From: Nocardiopsis sp. JB363
Lineage (GTDB): Bacteria; Actinomycetota; Actinomycetes; Streptosporangiales; Streptosporangiaceae
Direction: 5' to 3'
Length of the DNA: 64,000 nt
NCBI RefSeq assembly: GCF_900143625.1
Contig: NZ_FRFF01000021.1
Coordinates: 35,594-99,593, forward strand
In this document: positions 34,789 to 44,424 of the stretch, piece after piece
How positions within the stretch are numbered: the first letter of the stretch is position 1
Layout: the number at the start of each line of letters is the position of its first letter
Made by a program: the position numbers and the translations under genes
Notes under the pieces: generated by a model
Told to the model about the DNA's origin: nothing
The model's database searches: none
The model's input: only the letters and a program-made list of their open reading frames with translations

Positions 34789-36414
34789 CTAGGAGGACAC
34801 GACCTCATCCCGCGGGTAGCCCTGGCGCAGCAGCCCGTAGGTGAGGGCCTGCTCCAACGCCACCCAGGAGGCGTCCACGACGTTGGGGCCCACGCCCACC
34901 GTCGTCCACTCCCCCGAGCCGTCGCCGAAGGTGATGAGGATCCGGGTGATCGCGTCGGTGCCCGAAGCGCCCTCCAGGATGCGGACCTTGTAGTCGGTCA
35001 GCTCCAGGCCCGCCAACGCGGTGTAGGCGTTCTCCATCGAACCGCGCAGCGCCCGGTCCAGGGCGTTCACCGGGCCGTTGCCCTCCGCGGTGGCGATCAC
35101 GCGCTCACCCTTGACCTTCAGCTTCACGGTGGCCTCGGTGAGGCTCACGTAGTCGCTGGACAGCGGGCTGGACCCGGCCGCCGGACGGCGTTCGGTGATC
35201 ACCCGCCAGGACTCGGTCTCGAAGTAGCGGACGGGCTCGCCCAGCTCCTCGCGCATCAACAGCTCCAGGGAGGCGTCGGCCGCCTCGAAGCTGTACCCGG
35301 ACAGTTCCAGGCCCTTGACCCGTTCCACGACCCGGCCGGACAGGCCGCGGTCACCGGACAGGTCCAGACCCAGCTCCTGGGCCTTGAGCTCCACCGAAGC
35401 GCGCCCGGCCATGTCGGAGACGAGCATGCGCATCCGGTTGCCGACCAGCTCGGGGTCGGTGTGCTGGTACAGGTCGGGGTCGACCTTGATCGCCGAGGCG
35501 TGCAGCCCCGCCTTGTGCGCGAACGCCGACACCCCCACGTAGGGCTGGTGGGTGTCGGGGGCCAGATTGACGATCTCGGCGATCGCGGTGGCCACCCGGG
35601 TCATCTCGCCGAGGCAGCCCTCGGGCAGCACCTCACGGCCGTACTTGAGGGTGAGCGCGCCCACCACGGAGAACAGGTTGGCGTTGCCCACCCGCTCGCC
35701 ATAGCCGTTGGCGGTGCACTGCACGTGGGTGGCTCCGGCGTCGACGGCGGCCAGGGTGTTGGCGACCGCGCAGCCGGTGTCGTCCTGGGCGTGGATGCCC
35801 AGACGCGCACCGGTGGCCTCCAGCACCTCGGTGACCACGCGGCGGATGTCGCCGGGCAGCATGCCGCCGTTGGTGTCGCACAGGACCACCACGTCGGCGC
35901 CCGCATCCGCGGCGGAGCGCACCACGGACAGGGCGTACTCGGGGTTGTGGTGGTAGCCGTCGAAGAAGTGCTCGCAGTCCACGAACACACGCTGGCCGTG
36001 TTCGCGCAGGTGCGAGACGGTGTCGGAGACCATGGCGAGGTTCTCGTCGAGGGTCGTGCGCAGGGCACGTTCGACGTGGCGGTCGTCACTCTTGGCGACA
36101 AGGGTGACGACCGACGCGCCGCTGTCGCGCAGTGCGGCCACCTGTGGGTCGTCGGCGGCCTTCACACCGGCACGGCGGGTCGCGCCGAACGCGGTGAGTC
36201 GCGCGTGTTCCAGCTGGAGCTCTTGTGAAGCCCGCTGGAAGAACTCGGTGTCCTTGGGGTTGGAGCCGGGCCAACCGCCCTCGATGAACGCCACCCCGAA
36301 GTCGTCCAGCTGCTTGGCGATGGCCAGCTTGTCGGAGACCCGAAGGTTGATCCCCTCGCGCTGGGCTCCGTCGCGCAGCGTGGTGTCGAAGACGTGGAAA
36401 CTGTCGTCCCTCAT
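34789..36414 (-). CDS. cimA: Citramalate synthase
   Basis: A 541-aa enzyme of the LeuA/CimA family. It condenses pyruvate with acetyl-CoA to (R)-citramalate, the threonine-independent entry to isoleucine. VFDTTLRDGAQREGINLRV is the catalytic N-terminal motif. CEHFFDGYHHNPEYAL, LCDTNGGMLP, GIHAQDDTGCAVAN and GNANLFSVVGALTLK build the TIM barrel and distinguish CimA from LeuA. The C-terminal 130 residues form the LeuA dimer regulatory domain, probably the allosteric site. GGGAG precedes the ATG. A leader peptide and attenuator lie upstream. Confidence 0.93.
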   Translation of the reverse strand: MRDDSFHVFDTTLRDGAQREGINLRVSDKLAIAKQLDDFGVAFIEGGWPGSNPKDTEFFQRASQELQLEHARLTAFGATRRAGVKAADDPQVAALRDSGASVVTLVAKSDDRHVERALRTTLDENLAMVSDTVSHLREHGQRVFVDCEHFFDGYHHNPEYALSVVRSAADAGADVVVLCDTNGGMLPGDIRRVVTEVLEATGARLGIHAQDDTGCAVANTLAAVDAGATHVQCTANGYGERVGNANLFSVVGALTLKYGREVLPEGCLGEMTRVATAIAEIVNLAPDTHQPYVGVSAFAHKAGLHASAIKVDPDLYQHTDPELVGNRMRMLVSDMAGRASVELKAQELGLDLSGDRGLSGRVVERVKGLELSGYSFEAADASLELLMREELGEPVRYFETESWRVITERRPAAGSSPLSSDYVSLTEATVKLKVKGERVIATAEGNGPVNALDRALRGSMENAYTALAGLELTDYKVRILEGASGTDAITRILITFGDGSGEWTTVGVGPNVVDASWVALEQALTYGLLRQGYPRDEVVSS

Positions 36415-36459
36415 CAGTGGAACTCCCGAAGGTGGATGTGCACGGCGGCCCCGGCCAAC

Positions 36460-36489
36460 AAAAAAGACCCCTCGTGGACACGAGAGGTC
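36460..36489 (-). terminator. Attenuator terminator upstream of cimA
   Basis: On the minus strand GACCTCTCGTG pairs with CACGAGGGGTC (one G-U) and is followed by six T. It lies within the leader transcript, 45 bp before the cimA start codon, so it can stop transcription before the gene. Its 5' arm at 36483-36487 can instead pair with 36553-36557 inside the leader-peptide region. Confidence 0.8.
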
Positions 36490-36540
36490 AGCGCGCTGGC
36501 AGGGTCCGGATTCTCTTCCCTGCGTCATCGCGGGAAGTCG

Positions 36541-36582
36541 TCAGCCAGCGCGCCCCTGAATAATCACGACCTGGGACGGCAT
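36541..36582 (-). CDS. Leader peptide of the cimA attenuator
   Basis: A 13-aa open frame reading MPSQVVIIQGRAG then TGA. Codons 5-8 are Val, Val, Ile, Ile, products of the pathway cimA feeds. The last codons form a 9-10-bp perfect stem with 36491-36500, just ahead of the terminator. The extended pairing AGGGG (36553-36557) with CCTCT (36483-36487) would break the terminator arm. Stalling at Val/Ile codons leaves this arm free and allows read-through; complete translation masks it and favours termination. No Shine-Dalgarno sequence is seen. Mechanism is inferred from sequence. Confidence 0.75.
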   Translation of the reverse strand: MPSQVVIIQGRAG

Positions 36583-36603
36583 GGGGCCAGTGTGCCATAC
36601 CGA

Positions 36604-36626
36604 CCCCGAAGAGTCGCACTTCGGGG
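36604..36626. terminator. Hairpin upstream of the cimA leader
   Basis: CCCCGAA pairs with TTCGGGG around 9 nt. It probably terminates transcription coming from ilvE. Confidence 0.5.
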
Positions 36627-36634
36627 CCGGTTTG

Positions 36635-36649
36635 TCTCAGTCCGCAAGA
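36635..36649 (+). promoter_or_regulatory. BCAA-box upstream of cimA leader
   Basis: TCTC-AGTCCGC-AAGA matches the TCTC-N7-GAGA element of ilvB and leuB with one mismatch. It lies about 53 bp before the leader-peptide ATG. Confidence 0.4.
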
Positions 36650-36679
36650 CGGGAATTTCCCACTACGGACATCTTGGAC

Positions 36680-36856
36680 TTAAGGGTTCACGGGGTCCGG
36701 GGTCTGCGGAACCACGGCGGACTCGGCCTCTTGGGTCATGGCGTCAAGCTCCTCCCGGGTGATGAGGGGCTCCATCGGCGGGCGGCCCTGCGGTGTGTTG
36801 AGGATCTCCCCGCCCGGGCCGCCCGGGACGCCCGGGACGCCCCTGGCGGCCCTCAC
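36680..36856 (-). CDS. Possible small protein after ilvE
   Basis: An open frame of 58 codons from GTG, or 31 codons from the ATG at 36775. The C-terminal part, MEPLITREELDAMTQEAESA then VVPQTPDPVNP, has high third-position GC and an acidic, helical look typical of a real protein. The proline/glycine-rich N-terminal part is doubtful. No good ribosome-binding site precedes either start. It follows ilvE by 4 bp in the long version. Function is unknown; treat as tentative. Confidence 0.3.
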   Translation of the reverse strand: MRAARGVPGVPGGPGGEILNTPQGRPPMEPLITREELDAMTQEAESAVVPQTPDPVNP

Positions 36857-36860
36857 CCGA

Positions 36861-37976
36861 CTAGAACTTGGTGATCCAGCCGTACTTGTCGGTGCGCAGA
36901 CCCGTCTGCAGGCCGACGAGTTCCTCGCGCAGGCGCATGGTGATCGGGCCCGGGGCGCCGTCGCCGATGGTGAACTCACCGTCGTCGCTCTTGACGTGAC
37001 CGACCGGGGTGACGACCGCGGCGGTGCCGCAGGCGAACACCTCGGTCAGCTCACCGGACTCGGCGGCGGTCTTCCACTCCTCGATGGACAGCGGCTTCTC
37101 CTCGGCGGGGATGCCCAGATCCGGGGCCAGCTTGAGCAGCGACTCGCGGGTGATGCCGGGCAGCAGGGTGCCGGTGAGCGAGGGGGTGCGCAGGCGCGCG
37201 TTCTCGCCCTCGCCGAACACGAACCACAGGTTCATACCGCCCATCTCCTCGACCCAACGGTGCTCGCGGGCGTCCAGCCACACGACCTGGTCGCAGCCCT
37301 TCTCCACCGCCTGCGACTGGGCCAGGAAGCTCGCGGCGTAGTTGCCGGCGACCTTGGCGGCGCCGGTGCCGCCCGGGGCGGCGCGGGTGAAGTCCTTGGA
37401 CAGCCAGACCGTCACCGGCTTGACGCCACCGGAGAAGTAGGAGCCCACCGGCGAGGCGATGATCAGGAAGACGTAGCTGCGGGACGGGTTGTTCACGCCC
37501 AGGCCGACGTCCGTGGCGATCATGAACGGGCGAAGGTAGAGGCTGAAGTACTCCTTGTTCGGAACCCAGTCGCCATCGTGTTCCAGGAGCAGCTCGATGG
37601 ATTTGAGGAAGAGTTCCTCGGGCAGCGCCGGCATGGCCATGCGCGCGGCGCTCCGGTTGAAACGAGCGGCGTTGGCCTCGGGTCGGAAGGAGGCCAGCGA
37701 ACCGTCGGGGTGACGGTAGGCCTTGAGCCCCTCGAAGATCTCCTGCCCGTAGTGGAGCGCGGCCGTGGCCGGGTCCAGGGACAGAGGCCCGTACGGTTCG
37801 AGCTTGGCGTCGTGCCAGCCCTCACCCTCGGTGTAGCGGATGCTCACCATGTGGTCGGTGAACACCTGACCGAACCCGGGGTTCTCCAGCAATGCCTCAC
37901 GCTCCTGCGGGGTCTTCCGCCGGTCGGAGAGCTGGATGTCGAACGTCAACCCAGTGGTGGTGGTGTTGTTGTTCAT
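36861..37976 (-). CDS. ilvE: Branched-chain amino acid aminotransferase
   Basis: A 371-aa class IV PLP transaminase that makes leucine, isoleucine and valine from their keto acids. The cofactor lysine lies in GGTGAAKVAGNYAAS. YFSGGVKPVTVWLSKDFTRAAPGG, QVVWLDAREHRWVEEMGGMNLWFV and ACGTAAVVTPVG are conserved IlvE blocks. The Thr-rich extreme N-terminus MNNNTTTTG varies. It sits between leuB and cimA on the same strand, each separated by hairpins. Confidence 0.95.
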   Translation of the reverse strand: MNNNTTTTGLTFDIQLSDRRKTPQEREALLENPGFGQVFTDHMVSIRYTEGEGWHDAKLEPYGPLSLDPATAALHYGQEIFEGLKAYRHPDGSLASFRPEANAARFNRSAARMAMPALPEELFLKSIELLLEHDGDWVPNKEYFSLYLRPFMIATDVGLGVNNPSRSYVFLIIASPVGSYFSGGVKPVTVWLSKDFTRAAPGGTGAAKVAGNYAASFLAQSQAVEKGCDQVVWLDAREHRWVEEMGGMNLWFVFGEGENARLRTPSLTGTLLPGITRESLLKLAPDLGIPAEEKPLSIEEWKTAAESGELTEVFACGTAAVVTPVGHVKSDDGEFTIGDGAPGPITMRLREELVGLQTGLRTDKYGWITKF

Positions 37977-38088
37977 GTTGTCGGTGGTCCTCTCGGGTGC
38001 ATCGGGTCGGCAGCGCCGCCGACCTGGAATCCAGTGTGTCGGAAGAGCGCACCCGGTGCCAGAGCCGGCCTTGGACGACCGAACGGGC

Positions 38089-38122
38089 GACGGGCGCGCC
38101 GGATGTTCCGGACGCGCCCGTC
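38089..38122 (-). terminator. Hairpin between leuB and ilvE
   Basis: GACGGGCGCG pairs with CGCGCCCGTC around 14 nt, 74 bp past the leuB stop. Confidence 0.7.
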
Positions 38123-38195
38123 GTGGGTCGTGAAGTGGCTGAATATCCCGCTACGGCCGCGCCCGCTGTTCGAGGCAGGGCCGAAAGCGGTCGCC

Positions 38196-39260
38196 TCAGC
38201 CCTGCTCGGCTACTCGCGCGGCGAGGTCGTCGCCGATCTGGGAGGTGGACCGGACCGCGTCGTTCTGGGCGCGGGTCTTCAGGTCCTGGGAGACCGCCTG
38301 CTCGATGCGGCGAGCGGCCTCGGGAACCCCCAGGTGGTCCAGCATGGTGGCGGCCGACAGCACGGTGGCGGTCGGGTCGGCCTTGCCTTGGCCCGCGATG
38401 TCGGGCGCCGAGCCGTGGACCGGCTCGAACATGCTGGGGAAGGTGTTGCCGGGGTTGATGTTACCGCTGGCCGACAGACCGATGCCGCCGGTGATGGCGG
38501 CGCCGATGTCGGTGATGATGTCGCCGAACAGGTTGTCGGTGACGACCACGTCGAAGCGGCCCGGCTGGTTGACGAAGAACATCGACGCGGCGTCGACGTG
38601 GCAGTAGTCCACGGACACCTGCGGGTACTCGGCGCCGACCTCCTTGACGGTGCGCTGCCACAGCTCACCGGCGAAGGTCAGGACGTTGTCCTTGTGCACC
38701 AGGGTCAGCTTCTTGCGGGGGCGCTCGGCGGCCTTGTCGAAGGCGTACCGGACGACGCGCTCGACCCCGAAGCGGGTGTTGACGCTGTCCTGGGTGGCGA
38801 TCTCGTGCGGGGTGCCCTTGCGCAGCACGCCGCCGGCGCCCGCGTAGGGGCCCTCGGTGCCCTCGCGCACGACCAGCATGTCGATGTCCTCGGGGGACAC
38901 GCCCGCCAGGGGGCTGTCCACGCCGGGGTAGAGCCGGACGGGGCGCAGGTTCACGTAGTGGTCGAAGTCGAAGCGCAGCCGCAGCAGCAGGCCGCGCTCC
39001 AAGACGCCGCTGGGGACGGAGGGGTCGCCGACCGCACCCAGGTAGATGGCGTCGTGCCCGCGCAGTTCGTCGGCGACGGCGTCGGGCAGCGTCTCACCGG
39101 TGCGGTGCCAGAGCCGGGCGCCGAGCTCGTACTCGGTGGTCTCGATGGCCAGGTCGTGCTGGGCGGCCACGACCCCCAGCACCTTGAGGCCTTCGGCGAC
39201 GACCTCGGGGCCGATTCCGTCACCGGGGATGACGGCCAGTTTCACGGTGCGCGCTGCCAT
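38196..39260 (-). CDS. leuB: 3-isopropylmalate dehydrogenase
   Basis: A 354-aa NAD-dependent beta-decarboxylating dehydrogenase that converts 3-isopropylmalate to 2-ketoisocaproate precursor in leucine synthesis. [11 protein letters not shown] is the family N-terminus. [39 protein letters not shown] and [18 protein letters not shown] are catalytic and cofactor motifs; the sequence matches actinobacterial LeuB. The ATG at [10 protein letters not shown] has AGAGG upstream. A TCTC-N7-GAGA element lies 40 bp before the start. Confidence 0.96.
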   Translation of the reverse strand: MAARTVKLAVIPGDGIGPEVVAEGLKVLGVVAAQHDLAIETTEYELGARLWHRTGETLPDAVADELRGHDAIYLGAVGDPSVPSGVLERGLLLRLRFDFDHYVNLRPVRLYPGVDSPLAGVSPEDIDMLVVREGTEGPYAGAGGVLRKGTPHEIATQDSVNTRFGVERVVRYAFDKAAERPRKKLTLVHKDNVLTFAGELWQRTVKEVGAEYPQVSVDYCHVDAASMFFVNQPGRFDVVVTDNLFGDIITDIGAAITGGIGLSASGNINPGNTFPSMFEPVHGSAPDIAGQGKADPTATVLSAATMLDHLGVPEAARRIEQAVSQDLKTRAQNDAVRSTSQIGDDLAARVAEQG

Positions 39261-39299
39261 ACGGACTGCCTCTAACTCAGACGTGACCGCGCCCGTGCT

Positions 39300-39314
39300 T
39301 CTCACATGACGAGA
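39300..39314 (-). promoter_or_regulatory. BCAA-box proximal to leuB
   Basis: A perfect TCTC-ACATGAC-GAGA dyad, 40-54 bp before leuB, with the same 7-bp spacer as the ilvB site. Another half-site GTCTCACC lies about 25 bp further upstream. Confidence 0.5.
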
Positions 39315-39385
39315 TCAGATGAACAGTAGGTGAGACAACTGTACCGGCCCGAACGACCGGCACAGTCCCCCACCCGCGAATTCGT

Positions 39386-39475
39386 TCAGGCGCGACGGTT
39401 GATCGCGTCCTGGAGGGCGCGAGCGATCTCGTCGTCGGTGTCGGGCGTGGACGGGTACTCGATCATGTCGTACAT
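39386..39475 (-). CDS. 29-aa small protein upstream of leuB
   Basis: A short frame starting MYDMIEYPSTPDTDDEIA and ending LQDAINRRA. A perfect GGAGG lies 7 bp before its ATG, the strongest Shine-Dalgarno sequence in this region. Codon usage is actinobacterial and the C-terminal half is predicted helical. It has no Leu/Ile/Val run, so it is not an obvious attenuation leader. It lies between the distal TCTC-N7-GAGA element and leuB, inside the likely leuB leader transcript. Function is unknown. Confidence 0.6.
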   Translation of the reverse strand: MYDMIEYPSTPDTDDEIARALQDAINRRA

Positions 39476-39716
39476 GTGATCCTCCGGATGCGTTGTGTGA
39501 CGACACCCGAGTGCGACGGGGCCATCACCGCGGAACGGCGTGGGCGACGGTGTCCACGAGACATGTGGGGGACAAGGAGTTCGCCCCGGCGGGATCGCCT
39601 ACCGGATTCGCCGGAACGGGCCCCGGTGGGGGCGGGTTCGGCGTGGATCGTGGCGCTGGGCAGTGTGCCTACACCACTGACTCCTAGGACTTCAGACTAT
39701 CGGATGTCCAACTATA

Positions 39717-39742
39717 TGACCAGAACTTCTCACCATGTGAGA
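39717..39742 (-). promoter_or_regulatory. Distal BCAA-box with adjacent promoter
   Basis: TCTC-ACCATGT-GAGA at 39728-39742 is a perfect dyad directly upstream of TGGTCA (39722-39717), which has TAGTCT (39699-39694) 17 bp downstream. A transcript from here would carry the 29-aa gene and then leuB. The promoter is tentative, the dyad is clear. Confidence 0.45.
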
Positions 39743-39753
39743 CGCATATTGCA

Positions 39754-40953
39754 TCAGTCCTGGTCAGGCGAACCTTCCATGTAGGGGGTCAGCTCCTCCA
39801 TCAACGGTTCCAGGTCCTGATAGGCGGCCTCGGAACGGGTCTCGTCCCCGCTCTTCCCACTGAAGCGCCGCGAACCCTCACAGTTCCCGCCCACCGGATC
39901 ACCGGTGGCCGACACCGTCGCCACGTGCCGGTGCGTCGCCGCTTCGTAGAGCTCGAACGTGTACCGCATCGCGTGGAACTCGGTGGTGAGGTGATCCCCC
40001 TTGGGGACCGGGCCGTCCGGCCCGGTCTCCGAACGGACGCACGTGTCGAAGACCTCGTCCTCGTACTCCGCGCTTCCGCAGGCGATCAGCGACGCGTTCG
40101 CCATGTCCGTGGGGAGGCCGCGTTCCCTCAGATACGGCTCCAGCCCCGGCTCCCCCTGCTCCTCCGTCTCCATGCCCCGCAGGACCTCGTAGGCCAGACC
40201 GTGCGGCCCCTCCCCCTCGTAGCGCGGAGCGTCGACGAAGGTCCTCTCCTGCTCGGCACAGAACCACGCGATGTCCGCTTCGTTCTGGGGCACCCCCGGC
40301 GGAGGTTCCGGCATCATCAGCGACACGTACAACACCCCCAGCAGCGCCACGTATCCCACGACGGCCGCTGATCGACGCAGCGTCGGAGCCCGGGTGGCGT
40401 CGCCCAGGAACAGAGCACGGCGCAGGGTTTCCGAGGAGCCGAAGTAGGTCAGGGGCACATCCCCCAGTAGGGAGTCCTCCGGCCGGAGCGGCCAGACCAG
40501 GTGGACCGGGGTCAGCGGGTCGGCCGGGTCCTCTCCCTCCGGCCAGGCCAGTGACGCGGGCACGCACACCACGGGGTCGCCCATTTCCGGCCTGATCCGC
40601 ACCCCGTGTTCGTGCAGGTCCAACCGAACCCGACCGTAGTACGCCTCCACCGACTCCGCTTCCTTGGAAGCGTGCATGTACAGCATTGCGGGCAGAGCGG
40701 CGCAGAGGGGCACCACCACTGGGGCGACGTAGAGGAGCACCATCCCGAAACCGAATTCGGAGTTGCCCCATATGACAGCGGCGAAGAGGAGCGAGCTCAA
40801 GGCACCGCCCAGCCCCCCGACCTGGAGGATGTGGAGGAGTCGCACACGCGGCCGGTAGGTGCGTATGCGAGGGCCCGGATCAGCCTCCGTCCCGGCCCCG
40901 AAGAGGTCCGGATCCTCGGGCACCGCGCTCCGGTCGTACTCGAACACGGTCAC
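39754..40953 (-). CDS. Membrane protein of unknown function
   Basis: A 399-aa protein. Two membrane helices lie at about residues 40-95 (VGGLGGALSSLLFAAVIWG, GMVLLYVAPVVVPLCAALPA). A soluble part of about 90 residues carries GVRIRPEMGDPVVCVPASLAWPE. A third helix VVGYVALLGVLYVSLM is at about 188-207. The C-terminal part of about 190 residues is acidic and has four or so Cys, suggesting an outside location with disulfides. No catalytic motif is recognised. GTG start. It is oriented with leuB and serA but has its own flanks. Confidence 0.75.
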   Translation of the reverse strand: MTVFEYDRSAVPEDPDLFGAGTEADPGPRIRTYRPRVRLLHILQVGGLGGALSSLLFAAVIWGNSEFGFGMVLLYVAPVVVPLCAALPAMLYMHASKEAESVEAYYGRVRLDLHEHGVRIRPEMGDPVVCVPASLAWPEGEDPADPLTPVHLVWPLRPEDSLLGDVPLTYFGSSETLRRALFLGDATRAPTLRRSAAVVGYVALLGVLYVSLMMPEPPPGVPQNEADIAWFCAEQERTFVDAPRYEGEGPHGLAYEVLRGMETEEQGEPGLEPYLRERGLPTDMANASLIACGSAEYEDEVFDTCVRSETGPDGPVPKGDHLTTEFHAMRYTFELYEAATHRHVATVSATGDPVGGNCEGSRRFSGKSGDETRSEAAYQDLEPLMEELTPYMEGSPDQD

Positions 40954-41033
40954 CCTCGGTATCCACTCGGGGACAACTGGACCCGTGCACCTTAGTGTCC
41001 CAGGTCACTCCCTCACAAGCGGTCTACGCGCAA

Positions 41034-41067
41034 AGGGGCCGCGCCACCCGTCGGTGACACGGCCCCT
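41034..41067 (-). terminator. Hairpin after serA
   Basis: AGGGGCCG pairs with CGGCCCCT, with inner GTCACC/GGTGGC pairing, 20 bp past the serA stop. Confidence 0.7.
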
Positions 41068-41086
41068 GGGAGAAGAACCCGACCCG

Positions 41087-42676
41087 CTAGTTCTCCAGGT
41101 CGATCTGACGGACGATGTCCGCCTCGATCCCCGTGCCGATCGAGGCGAGGATCTCGTCCGGCACCGCGGAGTCGACGGTCAGCGCGATCAGCGCCTTGCC
41201 GCCCTCCTTGTCCCGGATGACCTGCATGCCGGCGATGTTGACGTCGGAGTCGCCGATCAGCGCGCCCACCTTGCCGATGATGCCCGGGCGGTCCTCGTAG
41301 GAGAGGAACACCATGTGCTCGTCGAGGCTGATCTCCATCGTGTAGTTGTTGATCTCCACCAGCTTCTCGGTCTGGCGGGGGCCGGTGAGCGTACCGGACA
41401 CCGACACCCGGGTGCCGTCCGCCAGCACTCCGCGCACCGAGATCAGGTTGCGCCAGTCGCTGCTGTCGTCGCTGGTGACGAGGTTGACCTCGACCCCACG
41501 CTCCTTGGCCAGCAGCGGCGCGTTCACGAAGGTCACGGTGTCCTCGACCACGTCGGTGAACACACCCTTGAGCGCGGCCAGCTCCAGCACCTTCACGTCG
41601 TGCTGGGCGATCTCGCCCCGCACCTCGACGTCGATGCGGGCGGCGAGCGCGCCGGCCAACGACGTGAACACCCGGCCCAGCTTCTCGGTGAGCGGCAGCC
41701 CCGGCTTGATCTCCTCGGCCACGCCGGTGCCCTGCACGTTCACCGCGTCGGGCACGAACTCGCCGGACAGGGCCAGCTTCACCGAACGGGCGACCTGGGT
41801 GCCGGCCTTCTCCTGCGCCTCGGAGGTGCTGGCGCCCAGGTGCGGGGCCACCACGACGTTCTCGAACTCGAACAGCGGACTGTCGGTGGTCGGCTCCTTG
41901 GCGAACACGTCGATGCCCGCGCCGGCCACGCGCCCCTCCTTGATGGCCCGGTACAGGGCGTCCTCGTCGAGGATGCCGCCGCGAGCGGCGTTGATGACCC
42001 GCACCGAGGGCTTGACCTTGGACAGCGCATCGTCGCCGATGAGACCCAGGGTGTCCTTGTTCTTGGGCAGGTGGATGGTGATGAAGTCGGCACGCGCCAG
42101 GAGGTCGTCGAGCGTGGTCATCTCCACGCCGATCTGTGCGGCGCGGGCCGGCTGCACGAACGGGTCGTAGGCGATGACCTTGGTGCCGAACGCGAGCAGA
42201 CGCTGGGCGACCAGCGCACCGATGCGGCCGAGGCCGACCACGCCGATGACCTTCTCGTACAGCTCCACACCCGTGTACTTGGAGCGCTTCCACTCACCGT
42301 TGATGAGGGCGTTGTGCGCGGGGGCGGTGTTGCGGGCGCTGGCCAGCAGCAGGTTGATGGCCTGCTCGGCGGCGCTGATGATGTTGGAGGTGGGGGCGTT
42401 GACGACGAGCACGCCGGCCTTGGTGGCGGCGTCCACGTCGACGTTGTCCAGCCCCACACCCGCACGGGCCACGACCTGGAGGCGGTCGGCCGCACCGACG
42501 GCTTCGGCGTCCACCTGGGTCGCGCTGCGCACGATCAGGGCGTCGACGCCGGTCAGGGCGGGAAGCAGCTGGGACCGGTCCGCCCCGTCCACATGGCGTA
42601 CTTCGAAGTCCTCTTCGAGCAGCGCGATTCCGGCGGGCGAGAGCTTTTCCGCGACGAGTACGACGGGTTTGGGCAC
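41087..42676 (-). CDS. serA: D-3-phosphoglycerate dehydrogenase
   Basis: A 529-aa enzyme that oxidises 3-phosphoglycerate to start serine synthesis. It is the long actinobacterial form with a catalytic NAD domain, an allosteric substrate-binding (intervening) domain and a C-terminal ACT domain that binds serine. VVARAGVGLDNVDVDAA, GVVGLGRIGALVA, VINAARGGILDE and VVVAPHLGAST are catalytic motifs. DRPGIIGKVGALIGDSDVNI begins the ACT domain. The GTG at VPKPVVLVAEKL has AAGGAACC upstream; the longer frame is spurious. Confidence 0.96.
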   Translation of the reverse strand: MPKPVVLVAEKLSPAGIALLEEDFEVRHVDGADRSQLLPALTGVDALIVRSATQVDAEAVGAADRLQVVARAGVGLDNVDVDAATKAGVLVVNAPTSNIISAAEQAINLLLASARNTAPAHNALINGEWKRSKYTGVELYEKVIGVVGLGRIGALVAQRLLAFGTKVIAYDPFVQPARAAQIGVEMTTLDDLLARADFITIHLPKNKDTLGLIGDDALSKVKPSVRVINAARGGILDEDALYRAIKEGRVAGAGIDVFAKEPTTDSPLFEFENVVVAPHLGASTSEAQEKAGTQVARSVKLALSGEFVPDAVNVQGTGVAEEIKPGLPLTEKLGRVFTSLAGALAARIDVEVRGEIAQHDVKVLELAALKGVFTDVVEDTVTFVNAPLLAKERGVEVNLVTSDDSSDWRNLISVRGVLADGTRVSVSGTLTGPRQTEKLVEINNYTMEISLDEHMVFLSYEDRPGIIGKVGALIGDSDVNIAGMQVIRDKEGGKALIALTVDSAVPDEILASIGTGIEADIVRQIDLEN

Positions 42677-42800
42677 AACGGTTCCTTTTCGGGTGGTGCG
42701 ACCCGATCGCGCAGATGGAGGCGCTGCCCGAATCGGGTGTGACGGCCGGACCAAAGTCTACCTGTGGGGTAGGGAAGCCCACTGGGCGAGGGGCAGAAAA

Positions 42801-42830
42801 AGGGGGGAAAGATGTCTCACCTTCCCCCCT
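42801..42830 (-). terminator. Rho-independent terminator after ilvC
   Basis: AGGGGGGAA pairs with TTCCCCCCT followed by T residues on the minus strand, 21 bp past the ilvC stop. It separates ilvBNC from serA. Confidence 0.8.
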
Positions 42831-42851
42831 CACTCACGAATCCCGCGAGCT

Positions 42852-43847
<996 letters not shown>

Positions 43848-43882
43848 TTGGGGTTACTCCTTGTTTCTGCGTTCTTGAGGGC

Positions 43883-44407
43883 TCAGGCGCTGCGTTCGAT
43901 CGCTCGTAGCGAGCGGTCCGTGATGGAACGCGGGCCCCGGCCCAGGGCGACCAGCCCTGACTTGACCAGTTCCCTGATTCCGAAGGGTTCCAGATTCTTC
44001 ACCAGGGCATCGAGCTTCTCGGGGTCACCGGTGGCCTCGATGACGACGACGTCCGGGCTGACGTCCACGATGTGCGCGCGGAAGAGCTCGGCCGTCTGAA
44101 GCACATGGGTGCGGCTGGACGCGTCGGCCTTGACCTTGACCAAGAGCAGCTCGCGCTGCACCGACGCGGTGGCGTCCATCTCCACGATCTTGACGACGTT
44201 GATCAGCTTGTTGAGCTGTTTGGTCACCTGCTCCAAAGGGTGGAGGTCGCAGTTGACCGCGATCGTCATCCTGGACAGACCGGGGTACTCAGTGGTGCTG
44301 ACACTGAGTGAGTCGATGTTGAACCCACGACGGGAGAAGAGTGCGGAGGCTCGGGCGAGGATGCCCGGGGTGTCCTCCACCAGAACGGAAAGCGTGTGAC
44401 TGCTCAT
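43883..44407 (-). CDS. ilvN: Acetolactate synthase small (regulatory) subunit
   Basis: A 174-aa regulatory subunit with an N-terminal ACT domain that mediates valine feedback. LSVLVEDTPGILARASALFSRRG is the ACT start, and NIDSLSVSTTEYPGLSRMTI follows. The C-terminal IlvN domain has REL(L)LVKVKADASSRTHV and a DVSPDVVVIEATGDPEKLDAL region. The ATG lies 17 bp after ilvB, with GGAGAAGG upstream; the long frame overlapping ilvB is a shadow. Confidence 0.95.
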   Translation of the reverse strand: MSSHTLSVLVEDTPGILARASALFSRRGFNIDSLSVSTTEYPGLSRMTIAVNCDLHPLEQVTKQLNKLINVVKIVEMDATASVQRELLLVKVKADASSRTHVLQTAELFRAHIVDVSPDVVVIEATGDPEKLDALVKNLEPFGIRELVKSGLVALGRGPRSITDRSLRAIERSA

Positions 44408-44424
44408 GCTTGTTCGGCCTTCTC

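Noticed and set aside
39463..39525. Short frame MAPSHSGVVTQRIRR upstream of the 29-aa gene
   Set aside because: It overlaps the ribosome-binding site and start of the better-supported 29-aa gene, its codon usage is poor, and no terminator is near.
42815..42829. TCTCACC sequence before serA as another BCAA-box
   Set aside because: Only the left half matches, and the sequence is the loop and arm of the ilvC terminator.
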